Below, one piece after another: positions 39,603-51,415 of a stretch of DNA of 64,000 nucleotides. The stretch covers positions 814,501 to 878,500 of the forward strand of contig NZ_CM001240.1 of NCBI RefSeq assembly GCF_000230835.1. The letters run 5' to 3'. The DNA is from Clostridium sp. DL-VIII (GTDB lineage Bacteria; Bacillota; Clostridia; Clostridiales; Clostridiaceae). The notes under the pieces are model-generated. The model searched no databases. It was not told the DNA's origin and saw only the letters and a program-made list of their open reading frames with translations. Positions within the stretch are counted from its first letter, which is position 1, and each line of letters opens with the position of its first letter. A program made the translations under genes and the position numbers.

Positions 39603-39968
39603 ATGAATAAAGAGATGAATAAACTGCTCTTACAAGCTATCAAGTATGATCTGGTAAGTGGTGCATTGATATCTTTACTGATAGTATTATTTTCTAATTT
39701 TACATATGCAGGGATCTATGCAGTAGGAATATGTGTAGCATTAGCTAATTTTTTGGCATATGGTTATACAATTGGAAAAAATTTGGGTAAAGGTGCAAAG
39801 AATTGGCTTTTCATACTAGAATTTTTTCTTAGAATGGCTTTCATAGTTATTACTATATTGCCATTCAGAGATAATATGATATATATGCTTTATTATATAG
39901 CTGGATTTGTTTCACATTATATTCTGCTAATAGGATCAAATATAATGAGAAGGAAAGGAAGTGTTTGA
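39603..39968 (+). CDS. atpI: ATP synthase protein I
   Basis: 121 residues with about four membrane segments (near 15-32, 34-55, 68-85 and 95-112). AtpI-type proteins assist assembly of the c-ring and may carry ions. AGGAGG precedes ATG 39603. The protein is poorly conserved; first place in a complete atp operon supports the call. Its end overlaps the start region of atpB. Confidence 0.9.
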   Translation: MNKEMNKLLLQAIKYDLVSGALISLLIVLFSNFTYAGIYAVGICVALANFLAYGYTIGKNLGKGAKNWLFILEFFLRMAFIVITILPFRDNMIYMLYYIAGFVSHYILLIGSNIMRRKGSV

Positions 39969-39969
39969 A

Positions 39970-40653
39970 TTGGAAATTACGCCTATGCCTGTATGGTCGC
40001 CTGAAATTTTTGGCTATACTGTTGATATTACAGCGGGTATAATAATTGAATGGGTTGTTATTGTGGTTTTAGCTATAGCTGCTTATGTATTGACAAGAAA
40101 TTTGAAGTTAAAACCAAATAAAACCCAGGCTGCTGTAGAAAATATATATCAGCTATTAAAAGATTTTATAGTGAACACCATGGGTAAAGAGTATGAATCA
40201 TTTGTACCATATATAGGAACATTAATGATTTATTTGCTAGTCCTTAACTGGATTGGGGCAATAGGTTTCAAACCACCGACAAGTGATGTTAGCACAACAG
40301 CATCATTTGCAATAGTTACATTTTTAGTTGTAAATATAAATGCAATTAGAAAAAATGGACTTCTTGGTTATGGAAAAGCATATTTTCATCCATTTGTACC
40401 TATGTTACCACTTAATCTATTAGAAAGAGTTATGTTGCCAATAACATTAGCACTTAGACTTTTTGGTAACATGTTTGCAGCTGTAGTATTGGTAGATTTA
40501 GTTTATTCTGGCTTAAGATCAATAGGAGTTTTTGCACAGCTAGGAATACCAATTATATTACATGGTTATTTTGATTTATTTGATGGAGTACTTCAAATGG
40601 TAGTATTCTCAATGTTAACTATGATTAATATTAAAAACGTTGCAGAAGAGTAA
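39970..40653 (+). CDS. atpB: ATP synthase F0 subunit a
   Basis: About 227 residues. TTG 39970 sits 9 bases after AAAGGAAG (39953-39960); a GTG at 39961 is too close to that site but cannot be excluded. Integral membrane stator forming the two ion half-channels. The essential arginine lies in LALRLFGNMFAA, and later helices carry the other family features. Translational coupling with atpI is likely because the genes nearly overlap. Confidence 0.95.
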   Translation: MEITPMPVWSPEIFGYTVDITAGIIIEWVVIVVLAIAAYVLTRNLKLKPNKTQAAVENIYQLLKDFIVNTMGKEYESFVPYIGTLMIYLLVLNWIGAIGFKPPTSDVSTTASFAIVTFLVVNINAIRKNGLLGYGKAYFHPFVPMLPLNLLERVMLPITLALRLFGNMFAAVVLVDLVYSGLRSIGVFAQLGIPIILHGYFDLFDGVLQMVVFSMLTMINIKNVAEE

Positions 40654-40701
40654 ATTTAAACAAACAAACAAACATTTTTGAAAATTTAAGGAGGAATTAG
40701 A

Positions 40702-40917
40702 ATGAGTTTTGGAGTTTTAGCAGCAGGTATAGCTGTATTATCTGGTATTGGAGCAGGTGCAGGTATTGGTATCGCAACAGGAAAGGCAATTGAAGCAGTG
40801 GCAAGACAACCAGAAGCACAACCAAGAATAATGACATTTTTACTTTTAGGTGCAGCCCTTGCAGAAACAACAGCGATTTACGGATTAGTAATGTCATTTA
40901 TAGTAATGGGTAAATAA
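40702..40917 (+). CDS. atpE: ATP synthase F0 subunit c
   Basis: 71 residues, two membrane helices joined by the ARQPE loop. The ion-carrying glutamate is in GAALAETTAIYG. The helix-1 position that is glutamine in Na+-binding rings (IGPGVGQG in Ilyobacter-type proteins) is isoleucine here (IGAGAGIG), so proton coupling is more likely. It forms the rotating ring. AAGGAGGAA precedes the ATG. Confidence 0.96.
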   Translation: MSFGVLAAGIAVLSGIGAGAGIGIATGKAIEAVARQPEAQPRIMTFLLLGAALAETTAIYGLVMSFIVMGK

Positions 40918-40980
40918 TAGCTAAATATGAGTTCGTATGAGTTAATTGTATTGACTCCGAAGGGAGGATATAGATAAAAT

Positions 40981-41460
40981 ATGGAAATTAGATTGTCGAC
41001 ATTAATAATCAACTGGATTAATTTTGCCATTATACTTTTGCTTTTAAGACATTTCTTTTGGAATAAACTAAAAGGAATAATTGGAGAAAGACAAAAATAT
41101 ATAAATGATAAAATGACTAAAGCTGATGAAGATGCTGAAAAAGCTAGAATGTATCTAGTTAAAAATGAGCAGATTCTACAAGGAGCCAAAGAAGAAGGTA
41201 AGAAAATCACTGAAGAACAAAGAGCTAAGGGTGATAAGCTTTATGCAGAAATCGTTGAAAATGCAAAAGTTGAAGCAACTTCATTAAAAGAAAGAGCTAG
41301 CTTAGAAATTGAAAGAGAAAAAGAAAAAGCAGAATATGAAATCAAAAAACAAGCAGTAGATTTAGCAATCGAGCTTTCAGTTAAAGCATTAGGTGAGCAA
41401 GTAGATGAAGCAACACATAGAAAACTTATCGGCGATTTTATTGCTAAGGTAGGTATGTAG
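40981..41460 (+). CDS. atpF: ATP synthase F0 subunit b
   Basis: 159 residues: one N-terminal membrane helix (about 5-25), then a long charged helix that makes the peripheral stalk linking subunit a to delta and alpha. AAGGGAGGA lies upstream of ATG 40981. One base separates its stop from the atpH start, so the two are coupled. Confidence 0.95.
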   Translation: MEIRLSTLIINWINFAIILLLLRHFFWNKLKGIIGERQKYINDKMTKADEDAEKARMYLVKNEQILQGAKEEGKKITEEQRAKGDKLYAEIVENAKVEATSLKERASLEIEREKEKAEYEIKKQAVDLAIELSVKALGEQVDEATHRKLIGDFIAKVGM

Positions 41461-41461
41461 T

Positions 41462-42001
41462 ATGCATGAATATTTAGAAAAAAGATATGCTTTAGCTCTA
41501 TATGAAATTGCTGAGAAAAAAAATAGTGTAGATGAATATTTACGTGATTTAACAGAAATCTGCAACATTTTTGCTGAAAATGAAGATTTCTATGAAGTAC
41601 TTAAACATCCAGTAATTAATACAACAAAAAAGAAGCAATTATTTACTGATTTGTTTAAAGGAAAGATTGATGATGAATTACTTTCCTTCATGATTATTTT
41701 AATTGAAAAAGGAAGAATTCTTCAATTAAAAGATATACTAAATCAAATGGAAAATATTGATTTAGAAAGAAGAAATACTATTAGAGGTCTAGTTAAAACT
41801 GTTGTACCGCTTTTAGATGATGAATTAAAACAATTAAAGGATATCTTTGAAAAGAAGTACGAAAAAACTATATTATTTGATACTAAAGTAGACAAAAGCC
41901 TTTTAGGCGGGGTCTATGTAAAAGTTGGAAATGATGTTATTGATGGTACTTTGAAATCAAAGGTAGAAGAGATGAAAGATTTAATGCTTAAGAAAGAATA
42001 G
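41462..42001 (+). CDS. atpH: ATP synthase F1 subunit delta
   Basis: 179 residues: helical N-terminal domain that caps the alpha3beta3 crown ([17 protein letters not shown]) and a C-terminal domain that holds subunit b (near [21 protein letters not shown], residues about 144-164). Tightly spaced with atpF and atpA. Confidence 0.95.
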   Translation: MHEYLEKRYALALYEIAEKKNSVDEYLRDLTEICNIFAENEDFYEVLKHPVINTTKKKQLFTDLFKGKIDDELLSFMIILIEKGRILQLKDILNQMENIDLERRNTIRGLVKTVVPLLDDELKQLKDIFEKKYEKTILFDTKVDKSLLGGVYVKVGNDVIDGTLKSKVEEMKDLMLKKE

Positions 42002-42011
42002 AGGTGAATCC

Positions 42012-43526
42012 ATGAATATTAAACCAGAAGAAATAACTTCTATTATAAAGAAGGAAATAGAAAATTACGAAAAAGATATTAAAACAGTGGATTCTGGTAC
42101 TATAATCCAAATCGGAGATGGTGTTGCAAGGGTTTATGGATTAGATAATTGTATGCAAGGGGAATTATTAGAATTTCCTAACAATGTATATGGTATGGTT
42201 TTAAACCTTGAACAAGATAACGTTGGTTGCGTTCTTTTAGGAGATGAAAAAGGAATAAAAGAAGGCGATATAGTTAAAGGAACCGGAAAAGTTGTTGAAG
42301 TTCCAGTTGGTGAAGCAATGCTTGGAAGAGTAGTTAATGCATTAGGGGAACCAATTGATGGTAGAGGACCTATAATTGCAGCAGGACATAGGCCAGTGGA
42401 AGTACCAGCAGCCGGAATCATTGACAGAAGCTCTGTTAATCAACCACTACAAACTGGTATTAAGGCTATAGACTCAATGATTCCAATTGGTAGAGGTCAA
42501 AGAGAACTTATAATTGGAGATAGACAAACAGGTAAAACTGCAATAGCAATAGATACTATCTTGAACCAAAAGGGTAAAGATGTTATCTGTATTTATGTAG
42601 CTATTGGTCAAAAACAATCTACAGTTGCCCATTTAGTAAATACTTTTACTGAAGCAGGTGCTATGGATTATACTATAGTTGTAGATGCTACAGCATCAGA
42701 ATCTGCACCACTTCAATATATTGCTCCATATGCTGGATGTAGTATAGGTGAATATTTCATGCTTCAAGGAAAGGATGTATTAATAATATACGATGACCTT
42801 TCTAAACATGCTACAGCTTATAGAGCTATGTCATTATTACTTAAGAGACCACCAGGAAGAGAAGCTTATCCAGGTGATGTTTTCTATATTCACTCAAGAT
42901 TACTTGAAAGAGCTGCTAAACTATCTAAGGAATTAGGTGGTGGTTCAATAACAGCACTTCCAATTATAGAAACACAAGCAGGAGACGTTACAGCGTACAT
43001 ACCAACAAATGTAATTTCAATTACAGATGGTCAAATATTCCTAGAATCTGATTTATTTAATGCAGGACAAAGACCAGCCGTAAATGCTGGTATATCAGTA
43101 TCCAGAGTTGGTGGTAGCGCTCAAATTAAAGCTATGAAGCAAGTAAGTGGTACATTAAGACTTGAACTTGCACAATATAGAGAACTTGAAGCATTTACTC
43201 AATTCGGTTCTGATTTAGATGCCGATTCTAGTAGAAGACTTGAAAAAGGTAAGAGATTAGTTGAAGTATTAAAACAAAATCAATACAGTCCACTTGAAGT
43301 TGGAAAACAAGTAATGATATTATATGCTGCAGTTAATGATTTCTTATCAGATATCAAAGTTAGCGATATAAAGAGATTTGAAGAAGAATTCTTAGAATAT
43401 GCTGACACTCATCATAGAGAAGTTGAAAAAGCAATTATTACTGAAAAAACTTTAACTGATGATATTAAAGCTAAGTTAGAGGAAGCAATAGTTGAGTTTA
43501 AAAAGATATTTTTAAAGGAAGCATAG
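42012..43526 (+). CDS. atpA: ATP synthase F1 subunit alpha
   Basis: 504 residues. Non-catalytic nucleotide-binding subunit of the alpha3beta3 head. P-loop [11 protein letters not shown], the block [12 protein letters not shown] and the arginine-containing [10 protein letters not shown] are present. GAGGTGA lies before ATG 42012. Confidence 0.98.
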   Translation: MNIKPEEITSIIKKEIENYEKDIKTVDSGTIIQIGDGVARVYGLDNCMQGELLEFPNNVYGMVLNLEQDNVGCVLLGDEKGIKEGDIVKGTGKVVEVPVGEAMLGRVVNALGEPIDGRGPIIAAGHRPVEVPAAGIIDRSSVNQPLQTGIKAIDSMIPIGRGQRELIIGDRQTGKTAIAIDTILNQKGKDVICIYVAIGQKQSTVAHLVNTFTEAGAMDYTIVVDATASESAPLQYIAPYAGCSIGEYFMLQGKDVLIIYDDLSKHATAYRAMSLLLKRPPGREAYPGDVFYIHSRLLERAAKLSKELGGGSITALPIIETQAGDVTAYIPTNVISITDGQIFLESDLFNAGQRPAVNAGISVSRVGGSAQIKAMKQVSGTLRLELAQYRELEAFTQFGSDLDADSSRRLEKGKRLVEVLKQNQYSPLEVGKQVMILYAAVNDFLSDIKVSDIKRFEEEFLEYADTHHREVEKAIITEKTLTDDIKAKLEEAIVEFKKIFLKEA

Positions 43527-43542
43527 CTTAAATTAGCTATGC
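43521..43542 (+). other. hairpin across the atpA stop
   Basis: GCATAGCT (43521-43528) pairs with AGCTATGC (43535-43542) around 6 nt. It includes the atpA TAG and ends 8 bases before the atpG ribosome binding site. Not a terminator; it may tune subunit stoichiometry or mRNA processing. Confidence 0.45.
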
Positions 43543-43564
43543 CCTTCTTTAGGAGGTGGAAATA

Positions 43565-45822
<2,258 letters not shown>

Positions 45823-45837
45823 AGGGGATGAGCAATT

Positions 45838-46248
45838 ATGGCTAATACCTTTTTACTAAAAATAGTTACACCTAGCCATGAAGTGTATAATGGAGAGGTT
45901 GAAAAAGTAATGCTAAAAACTGCTGATGGAGAATTTGAAGTTTTAGCAAATCACGCAAACTTAATATCAAGTACTATTCCTTGTATTGCTAAATTTAAAG
46001 ATGCTAAAGGAAATGATGAGGAATTATTTATTTCTAAAGCTCTTGTGCAAGTTGGAAATAATGAAATGGTAATAAGTAGTGATGCTGCTGAATTTGAAGA
46101 AGACATCGATGAAGAAAGAGCAGAAGAAGCTTTAAAAAGGGCTGAAAGCAGGCTAAAAAACCCTGAAAAATACAATAAGGGTAGAGCAGAAGCAGCATTG
46201 CTTAGAGCAAAACAAAGAATATTGTTAAAGAAATCTAGTCATAGATAA
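45838..46248 (+). CDS. atpC: ATP synthase F1 subunit epsilon
   Basis: 136 residues: N-terminal beta-barrel ([20 protein letters not shown], residues 4-23) and C-terminal helical hairpin ([15 protein letters not shown]) that can act as a brake on ATP hydrolysis. Last gene of the operon, followed by a strong terminator. Confidence 0.96.
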   Translation: MANTFLLKIVTPSHEVYNGEVEKVMLKTADGEFEVLANHANLISSTIPCIAKFKDAKGNDEELFISKALVQVGNNEMVISSDAAEFEEDIDEERAEEALKRAESRLKNPEKYNKGRAEAALLRAKQRILLKKSSHR

Positions 46249-46264
46249 AATTTTATGACGATTT

Positions 46265-46322
46265 AAAGTGTAATATTTCTTATATGGGTGAAACTATATA
46301 AGAGACATTACACTTTATTTTT
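46265..46322 (+). terminator. terminator of the atp operon
   Basis: AAAGTGTAAT (46265-46274) pairs with ATTACACTTT (46307-46316); the inner TTCTTATA/TATATAAGAG region adds pairing, and a T-rich tail follows. Confidence 0.88.
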
Positions 46323-46507
46323 TTATTCCTCAGGTTTATGTTTATATCTTCATAAGGTAGTTTTTTTACTATTTTTTATTCTAGATATTGACAATCTATC
46401 ACAAAATTTTAAGAAATTTATATTATATAAATATAGTTAGATAAAAATGGAATATTAATTATCAGAATTGTCCATAATTAAAAAAGATAACTTAAGGGGG
46501 AAGTAAT

Positions 46508-47149
46508 ATGAAAATAAGCATGGCAATTCTTATGTTGTTGTTATCTTTTTTTGAGATAGGAGCGATTTCTGGTAATGTAAATAGTTCACAAAATGCACTA
46601 AATTCACTAGAGTTAAAGGCGAGAAATGTAAGTGTATTTGAAGAAAATGGTGTAAAGCTTCAATATAAAACAAAACAAGATATGCAAAGAGAAATTTACA
46701 GGATAAAAGAATATTTTATTCATAACACAGAGGGTGATTATGAAGAGATCAATGAAAATCAGTTTGAAATTTTCAATCATAGTTATAACATTAATGTAAA
46801 AATATGGCGTGAGGATAAATACAGCTATGTAGAAATTGTACTAATTAATAAGAATAGTGAGTATTCAACAATAAATTTAAGAGATATGATTCAAAAAGTT
46901 GAAAATAAAGAATCAGAAGATGTTCAATATTTTTCTTATTACGAAGGAAAAAATTTAAGTGATGGCTACTCAATAAATAAGTTTTTAGATGAGAATGATT
47001 TAAAAAATACAGAATTACTAGGGATTAATAATGGCTATACTGGAACAGGATATTTAAATGGCAGCTATAAAATTAATTTTGCATTAATTAGGTATAATAA
47101 AGTTTCACATATAATAATTGGTACGCCAATAATATTTACAGCATATTAA
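46508..47149 (+). CDS. YwmB-like exported protein
   Basis: 213 residues with a signal-peptide-like start (short basic end, then about 15 hydrophobic residues to ISG). AAGGGGGAAG is upstream of the ATG. The body is a soluble alpha/beta protein without catalytic motifs I recognise. Position directly before murA and spoIID is the position of ywmB in Bacillus subtilis, and size and topology agree; that synteny is the main support. Function unknown; probably envelope or spore related. Confidence 0.75.
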   Translation: MKISMAILMLLLSFFEIGAISGNVNSSQNALNSLELKARNVSVFEENGVKLQYKTKQDMQREIYRIKEYFIHNTEGDYEEINENQFEIFNHSYNINVKIWREDKYSYVEIVLINKNSEYSTINLRDMIQKVENKESEDVQYFSYYEGKNLSDGYSINKFLDENDLKNTELLGINNGYTGTGYLNGSYKINFALIRYNKVSHIIIGTPIIFTAY

Positions 47150-47299
47150 GACATATTGAAAAAACTAAAAATTAATTAGTTTTGTCGCGTGCATTGGAAC
47201 AGGGTTTTATATAAAAAACTAATTCCACTGTATAAATTCAGAACAGATTTAGTTTTTGGACAAAATTTCAGATGTTTAACAATTATTATGGAGGATAAT

Positions 47300-48562
47300 A
47301 TGGAGAAAATAGTAGTTAAAGGTGTAAAGGAGCTGAAAGGTGAAGTTGATATAAGTTGTGCCAAAAATTCAATTTTGCCTATAATTGCAGCAACTATATT
47401 ATGTCCAGAACCTATAGTTATTGAAAATACACCTCAATTAGAAGATGTAAAAGTTATATGTAAATTATTAAGTGAATTAAATTGTGATGTTAATATTTCT
47501 AATTTAAACAATGAATTGACAATAAATACAAAGAATATAAGGGAAATGGATGCTAATGCTGAGCTGATGAGGAAAATGAGAGCATCATTTTTTATTATGG
47601 GACCTATGCTTGCTAGATTTGGATATTGCAAACTATCATTGCCAGGTGGATGTAATATAGGTAGCAGGCCCATAGATTTACATCTTAAGGGATTTAAACT
47701 ACTTGGAGCTAATGTTACAATTGGCCATGGTTTTGTAGAGGTTAGAGCAAAAAAGATTAGAGGCAATAGAATATACTTAGATTTTCCTTCAGTTGGTGCA
47801 ACAGAAAATATTATGATGGCAGCAGTTTTTGCTGAGGGTACAACGATAATAGAGAATGCAGCAGAAGAGCCGGAGATATGGGATTTAGCACAATTTCTAA
47901 ATAAAATGGGTGCTGAAATAGAAGGTGCTGGATTTGGTAAGATAACAATACATGGGGTTAAAAGTCTAAATGGAACTCATTATAGGCCAATATATGACAG
48001 AATAGAAGCTGGAACATTTATGATAGCAGCGGCTATTACAAATAGCAAAATAAAAATTAATGGAGCAAATGAGGATCATTTAAGACCGATAATAGAGAAA
48101 CTAAAAGAATGTGGTGTTAAATTTACTCATAATGACAATAATTCTATAATAGTAGATGGAAGAGGACCTAAAAGGCCATTAGATATAAAGACTTTGCCTT
48201 ATCCAGGTTTTCCAACAGATATGCAAGCACAGATGATGAGTTTATTATCTATAGTTGAAGGTGTAAGTGTAATCACAGAAACGGTTTTTGAAAATAGATT
48301 TATGCATGTGGCTGAGCTTCAGAGAATGGGAGCTAATATAAAAATTGATGGAAGAACAGCAATAATTGAGGGAACTCCTAAGCTCACAGGATGTATGGTG
48401 AAGGCAACAGATTTGAGGGCGGGAGCAGCCATGATATTAAGTGGACTAATAGCAGATGGAGAGACTGAAGTAAGCGATGTTTATCATATTGATAGAGGAT
48501 ATGTTAGCATTGAAAATAAATTCAGAAATTTAGGAGCAGATATTTATAGAGTAAGTATATAA
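47300..48562 (+). CDS. murA: UDP-N-acetylglucosamine 1-carboxyvinyltransferase
   Basis: 420 residues from ATG 47300 (GGAGG at 47290-47294); the longer frame from 47189 lacks a site. First committed step of peptidoglycan synthesis: transfers enolpyruvate from PEP to UDP-GlcNAc. The catalytic cysteine, at about residue 118 in GGCNIGSRPIDLHLKGF, is present, so the enzyme should be of the fosfomycin-sensitive type rather than the Asp variant. KNSILPIIAA near the start and the late RAGAAMILSGL block match the family. Confidence 0.96.
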   Translation: MEKIVVKGVKELKGEVDISCAKNSILPIIAATILCPEPIVIENTPQLEDVKVICKLLSELNCDVNISNLNNELTINTKNIREMDANAELMRKMRASFFIMGPMLARFGYCKLSLPGGCNIGSRPIDLHLKGFKLLGANVTIGHGFVEVRAKKIRGNRIYLDFPSVGATENIMMAAVFAEGTTIIENAAEEPEIWDLAQFLNKMGAEIEGAGFGKITIHGVKSLNGTHYRPIYDRIEAGTFMIAAAITNSKIKINGANEDHLRPIIEKLKECGVKFTHNDNNSIIVDGRGPKRPLDIKTLPYPGFPTDMQAQMMSLLSIVEGVSVITETVFENRFMHVAELQRMGANIKIDGRTAIIEGTPKLTGCMVKATDLRAGAAMILSGLIADGETEVSDVYHIDRGYVSIENKFRNLGADIYRVSI

Positions 48563-48600
48563 ATTTGCTTCAGTAATATATTATTAAAAAAAGAAATGCA

Positions 48601-48647
48601 AAAGCTCAAGAAATAGATATTTTATGTTTATTTCTTGAGCTTTTTTA
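48601..48647 (+). terminator. terminator after murA
   Basis: 15-bp perfect stem AAAGCTCAAGAAATA/TATTTCTTGAGCTTT with a T-run. It separates murA from spoIID. Confidence 0.93.
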
Positions 48648-48806
48648 TTTTATTTCTAATATTAAGAAAACTATCAGCAAAGCGGGAAGGCTTAACTATA
48701 TGAACAACTTATAATTGAAATTTTTATATTTGTAGTTAACATAATCATCATAATTGTAGAAAGTAAAGAATATATTTTATAGTGCATATTTGGGGAGGAA
48801 AAATTA

Positions 48807-49865
48807 ATGAAGATAATTGGTATGAAAAATTCAAATATAAAAATTAATAATAATATAAAAATAACTGTCATTATAAGTATAATTATTTTGAGTATCTTAA
48901 TTGTATTGCCACTAATATTTTTAGATGTTGATCAGGGGAGGAGCAATTCATTTAGTTTAAAGGATGAAAGTCTGATTAAGAATTCACAAATAGTATTTCC
49001 ACAAAATGGAAAAGTAAAACTTTATCGCAAGGCAGAAGATAAAGTAGAGGAGATAGATTTGGAAGAATATATAATGGGGGTAGTAGCAAGTGAAATGCCA
49101 GCAAGCTTTGAAGAAGAGGCATTAAAGGCTCAAGCGGTAGCAGCAAGAACATTTTATATGAATAGACGTAATAACCCAAGCAAAGATGATAAGGAAAAAG
49201 GAGCAGAAGTTTGTGACACAAGTAATTGCCAAGTATACATGAGTAGAGATGAAAGGATGTCTAAATGGAGTAGTCAAGAAAAAGAAAGTAATTGGAATAA
49301 AATTCAGAAAGCAGTTCTGGATACAAAAGGCCAAGTTCTTACTTACAATGGAGCTGTGTTAGAATATCCACAGTTCTTTGCTATTAGCTCAGGTAAAACT
49401 GAAGATGCAAAAGATGTCCTTTCTATTGATGTACCATATTTGAAATCTGAAGAAAGTAAAGGGGAAGAAATTGCTCCTAAATATAAATCTACTGTAAAAG
49501 TTCCAATAAATGAATTCGTAAATAAGATTAATGCAAAATATAAAGATGCCAAGATTAAAGTAAATGACTTAGTTTCTCAGATAAAAATAGAAAGCTATAC
49601 TGAAGCTGGAAGTGTAAAAGAAATTAAAGTAGGTAATGAGAATATAAAAGGCACAGAATTTAGAGAACTGTTTAATTTAAATTCAACAAACTTCATATTA
49701 AATTTGGAAAGTGATGGAGTAGAAATAGATTGTACGGGTTATGGACATGGAGTTGGAATGAGTCAGTGGGGAGCAGATGTTATGGCTAAAAATGGTGAAA
49801 CTTATGATAAAATTCTTAAGCACTACTATAATGGGGTGGAACTTCAAACTATAACATACAAATAA
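48807..49865 (+). CDS. spoIID: stage II sporulation protein D
   Basis: 352 residues; one membrane anchor (about 18-40), then the SpoIID/LytB domain. Lytic transglycosylase that cuts stem-peptide-free glycan during engulfment, with SpoIIM and SpoIIP. The conserved block LEEYIMGVVASEMPASF contains the catalytic glutamate of the family; CDTSNCQVY and YGHGVGMSQWGA are the other signatures. GGGGAGG precedes the ATG. Probably sigma-E controlled, though I could not fix a clear sigma-E promoter. Confidence 0.96.
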   Translation: MKIIGMKNSNIKINNNIKITVIISIIILSILIVLPLIFLDVDQGRSNSFSLKDESLIKNSQIVFPQNGKVKLYRKAEDKVEEIDLEEYIMGVVASEMPASFEEEALKAQAVAARTFYMNRRNNPSKDDKEKGAEVCDTSNCQVYMSRDERMSKWSSQEKESNWNKIQKAVLDTKGQVLTYNGAVLEYPQFFAISSGKTEDAKDVLSIDVPYLKSEESKGEEIAPKYKSTVKVPINEFVNKINAKYKDAKIKVNDLVSQIKIESYTEAGSVKEIKVGNENIKGTEFRELFNLNSTNFILNLESDGVEIDCTGYGHGVGMSQWGADVMAKNGETYDKILKHYYNGVELQTITYK

Positions 49866-49921
49866 AATAAATATAAAACACGAAAAGTAGTTTAATGAAT
49901 TCAAGTATAAGCGAACTTTTT

Positions 49922-50015
49922 AGCAGTAATATACTGCTTTTTATTTACAATCGAACATCTTCAACAGATATTTAGAGAGAATAATTATTTTTTATAAAAT
50001 GATTATTCTCTTTTT
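49922..50015 (+). terminator. two terminator hairpins after spoIID
   Basis: AGCAGT/ACTGCT at 49922-49938 with a T-run, and AGAGAATAAT/ATTATTCTCT at 49976-50011 with a T-run. The remaining bases to 50190 are A/T-rich without a gene. Confidence 0.75.
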
Positions 50016-50197
50016 AATTTAGTGATTTTTAAATAATTAACAGTTTGGATGATGTTATCTAAGTTGTATGAATTTATAGTATTTAAATAATAAAAAATGG
50101 TTATTTTGTATAAAAGATAAAAAAGTGGATATACTCAAGACTAATAAGAAATTAATTGAAAAACACAAAAATATCAAATAAAAAAATATACGTTTAT

Positions 50198-50225
50198 GTA
50201 TTATTTCTCGTAAAAGGGGAAATAT
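50198..50225 (+). promoter_or_regulatory. spoIIQ: candidate sigma-F/G promoter of spoIIQ
   Basis: GTATT (50198-50202), 14 bases, then GGGAAATAT (50217-50225), close to the forespore sigma consensus. spoIIQ is sigma-F dependent in Bacillus. Confidence 0.45.
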
Positions 50226-50242
50226 AACAATTGGAGGTGTTC

Positions 50243-50980
50243 ATGTTGAACAAGAATTTAAAAGAAAGAGCAAAAAAATTATTTAGGAAGGAGGGATTTT
50301 ATATCGCTTTATTCCTCTGTCTTTGCATATTATTGGCTATTGGAACCGTCTCATATAAAATGATGAGCAGTAAAAATGAAGTAAATAAGACAGAAGATAC
50401 AAATAAAGAATTAACATTGAATTCTAGCAATGATGAAAAGGCTATAAATGAAGTTCAAAATGCAGAGAGAGTAGAAAATGTTCAGGACAATAAGGAAAGC
50501 AATAATAATAATACAAAAGCAGAGAAATCAACTACAGTAGCTACAACTAATAAAGTAAGTTTCATAAATCCTATAGATGGTGTTGAAAGTAGAAAATATA
50601 CTTATCCTGCTCCAGTAAAAATGGAAGAAGGTTCTTTTAGAACTGTTAGAGGTGTAAATATACAAGCTAATATAGGAACTGATGTTAAGGCATCAGCTGA
50701 TGGTGTGGTAGATTTTGCTGAAAATACAGGGGTTGAAGAAGGCGTAGTTGTAGAGATTAAACATGCTAATGGATTGAAAACAAGATATGGAAATCTTGAT
50801 GCAAATTTATCGGTTAAGAATGGTGAAAAGGTAACAGCTAACCAAGTTATTGGTAAGGTTGGAGAGACCGCAAAAGTATTTAGCAAAGATGTATTTGGAG
50901 AATTTTTAAATTTACAGGTAATTGATGCTAATGGAGAGCAAGTTAATCCGGAAAAATATTTCAGCTTAAAAACTAAATAA
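50243..50980 (+). CDS. spoIIQ: SpoIIQ-like engulfment protein with degenerate LytM domain
   Basis: 245 residues from ATG 50243 (GGAGGTG at 50233-50239; a TTG at 50246 is an alternative). Membrane segment at about 22-42, a polar linker rich in N/E/K, then a LytM/M23 domain (about 130-240). In this domain the metal ligands of active M23 peptidases are absent: the HxxxD strand reads VRGVNI, the middle His reads YGNL, and the final HxH reads FLNL. It should therefore be structural: the forespore half of the Q-AH channel. Position between spoIID and spoIIID matches Bacillus. Confidence 0.9.
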   Translation: MLNKNLKERAKKLFRKEGFYIALFLCLCILLAIGTVSYKMMSSKNEVNKTEDTNKELTLNSSNDEKAINEVQNAERVENVQDNKESNNNNTKAEKSTTVATTNKVSFINPIDGVESRKYTYPAPVKMEEGSFRTVRGVNIQANIGTDVKASADGVVDFAENTGVEEGVVVEIKHANGLKTRYGNLDANLSVKNGEKVTANQVIGKVGETAKVFSKDVFGEFLNLQVIDANGEQVNPEKYFSLKTK

Positions 50981-50993
50981 GATAAAAGTTAAT

Positions 50994-51029
50994 ATTAGTC
51001 ATTTGTCATAGTTAGGATAAATGACTAAT
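50994..51029 (+). other. 11-bp inverted repeat between spoIIQ and spoIIID
   Basis: ATTAGTCATTT (50994-51004) and its complement (51019-51029) around 14 nt. No T-run follows, so it may be a weak terminator or an operator for spoIIID. Confidence 0.5.
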
Positions 51030-51081
51030 TAAAAATATTAACAAACTATTATGTTAAAGACAAGATTAAGGAAGTGATATT

Positions 51082-51336
51082 TTGAAAGATTATATTGAAG
51101 AAAGAGTTTTAGATGTTGCAAGGTACATTATAGATTCAAAAGCTACAATAAGAAAGACCGCAAAGGTTTTTGGAGTAAGTAAGAGTACAATTCATAAAGA
51201 TATGACAGAAAGACTTTTAAAAATTAATCCGGAAATTGCCCAAGAAACTCATTCTATATTGGAATTAAATAAAGCTGAAAGACACATTAGGGGTGGAGAA
51301 GCAACAAAAATGAAGTATAAAATTATTGAATCTTGA
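51082..51336 (+). CDS. spoIIID: sporulation transcription factor SpoIIID
   Basis: 84 residues, TTG start after AAGGAAGTGA. Mother-cell regulator that modifies sigma-E expression. Helix-turn-helix at TIRKTAKVFGVSKSTIHKD, and the basic C-terminal tail (KAERHIRGGEATKMKYK) that adds DNA contacts. Length is normal for the family. Confidence 0.96.
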   Translation: MKDYIEERVLDVARYIIDSKATIRKTAKVFGVSKSTIHKDMTERLLKINPEIAQETHSILELNKAERHIRGGEATKMKYKIIES

Positions 51337-51415
51337 TAAATTTAAGTCTATAATATAATATTAGTAGAATTATGTAAATATAGGTATTAATATGTATTAT
51401 AGGAGTGAATAAGAG

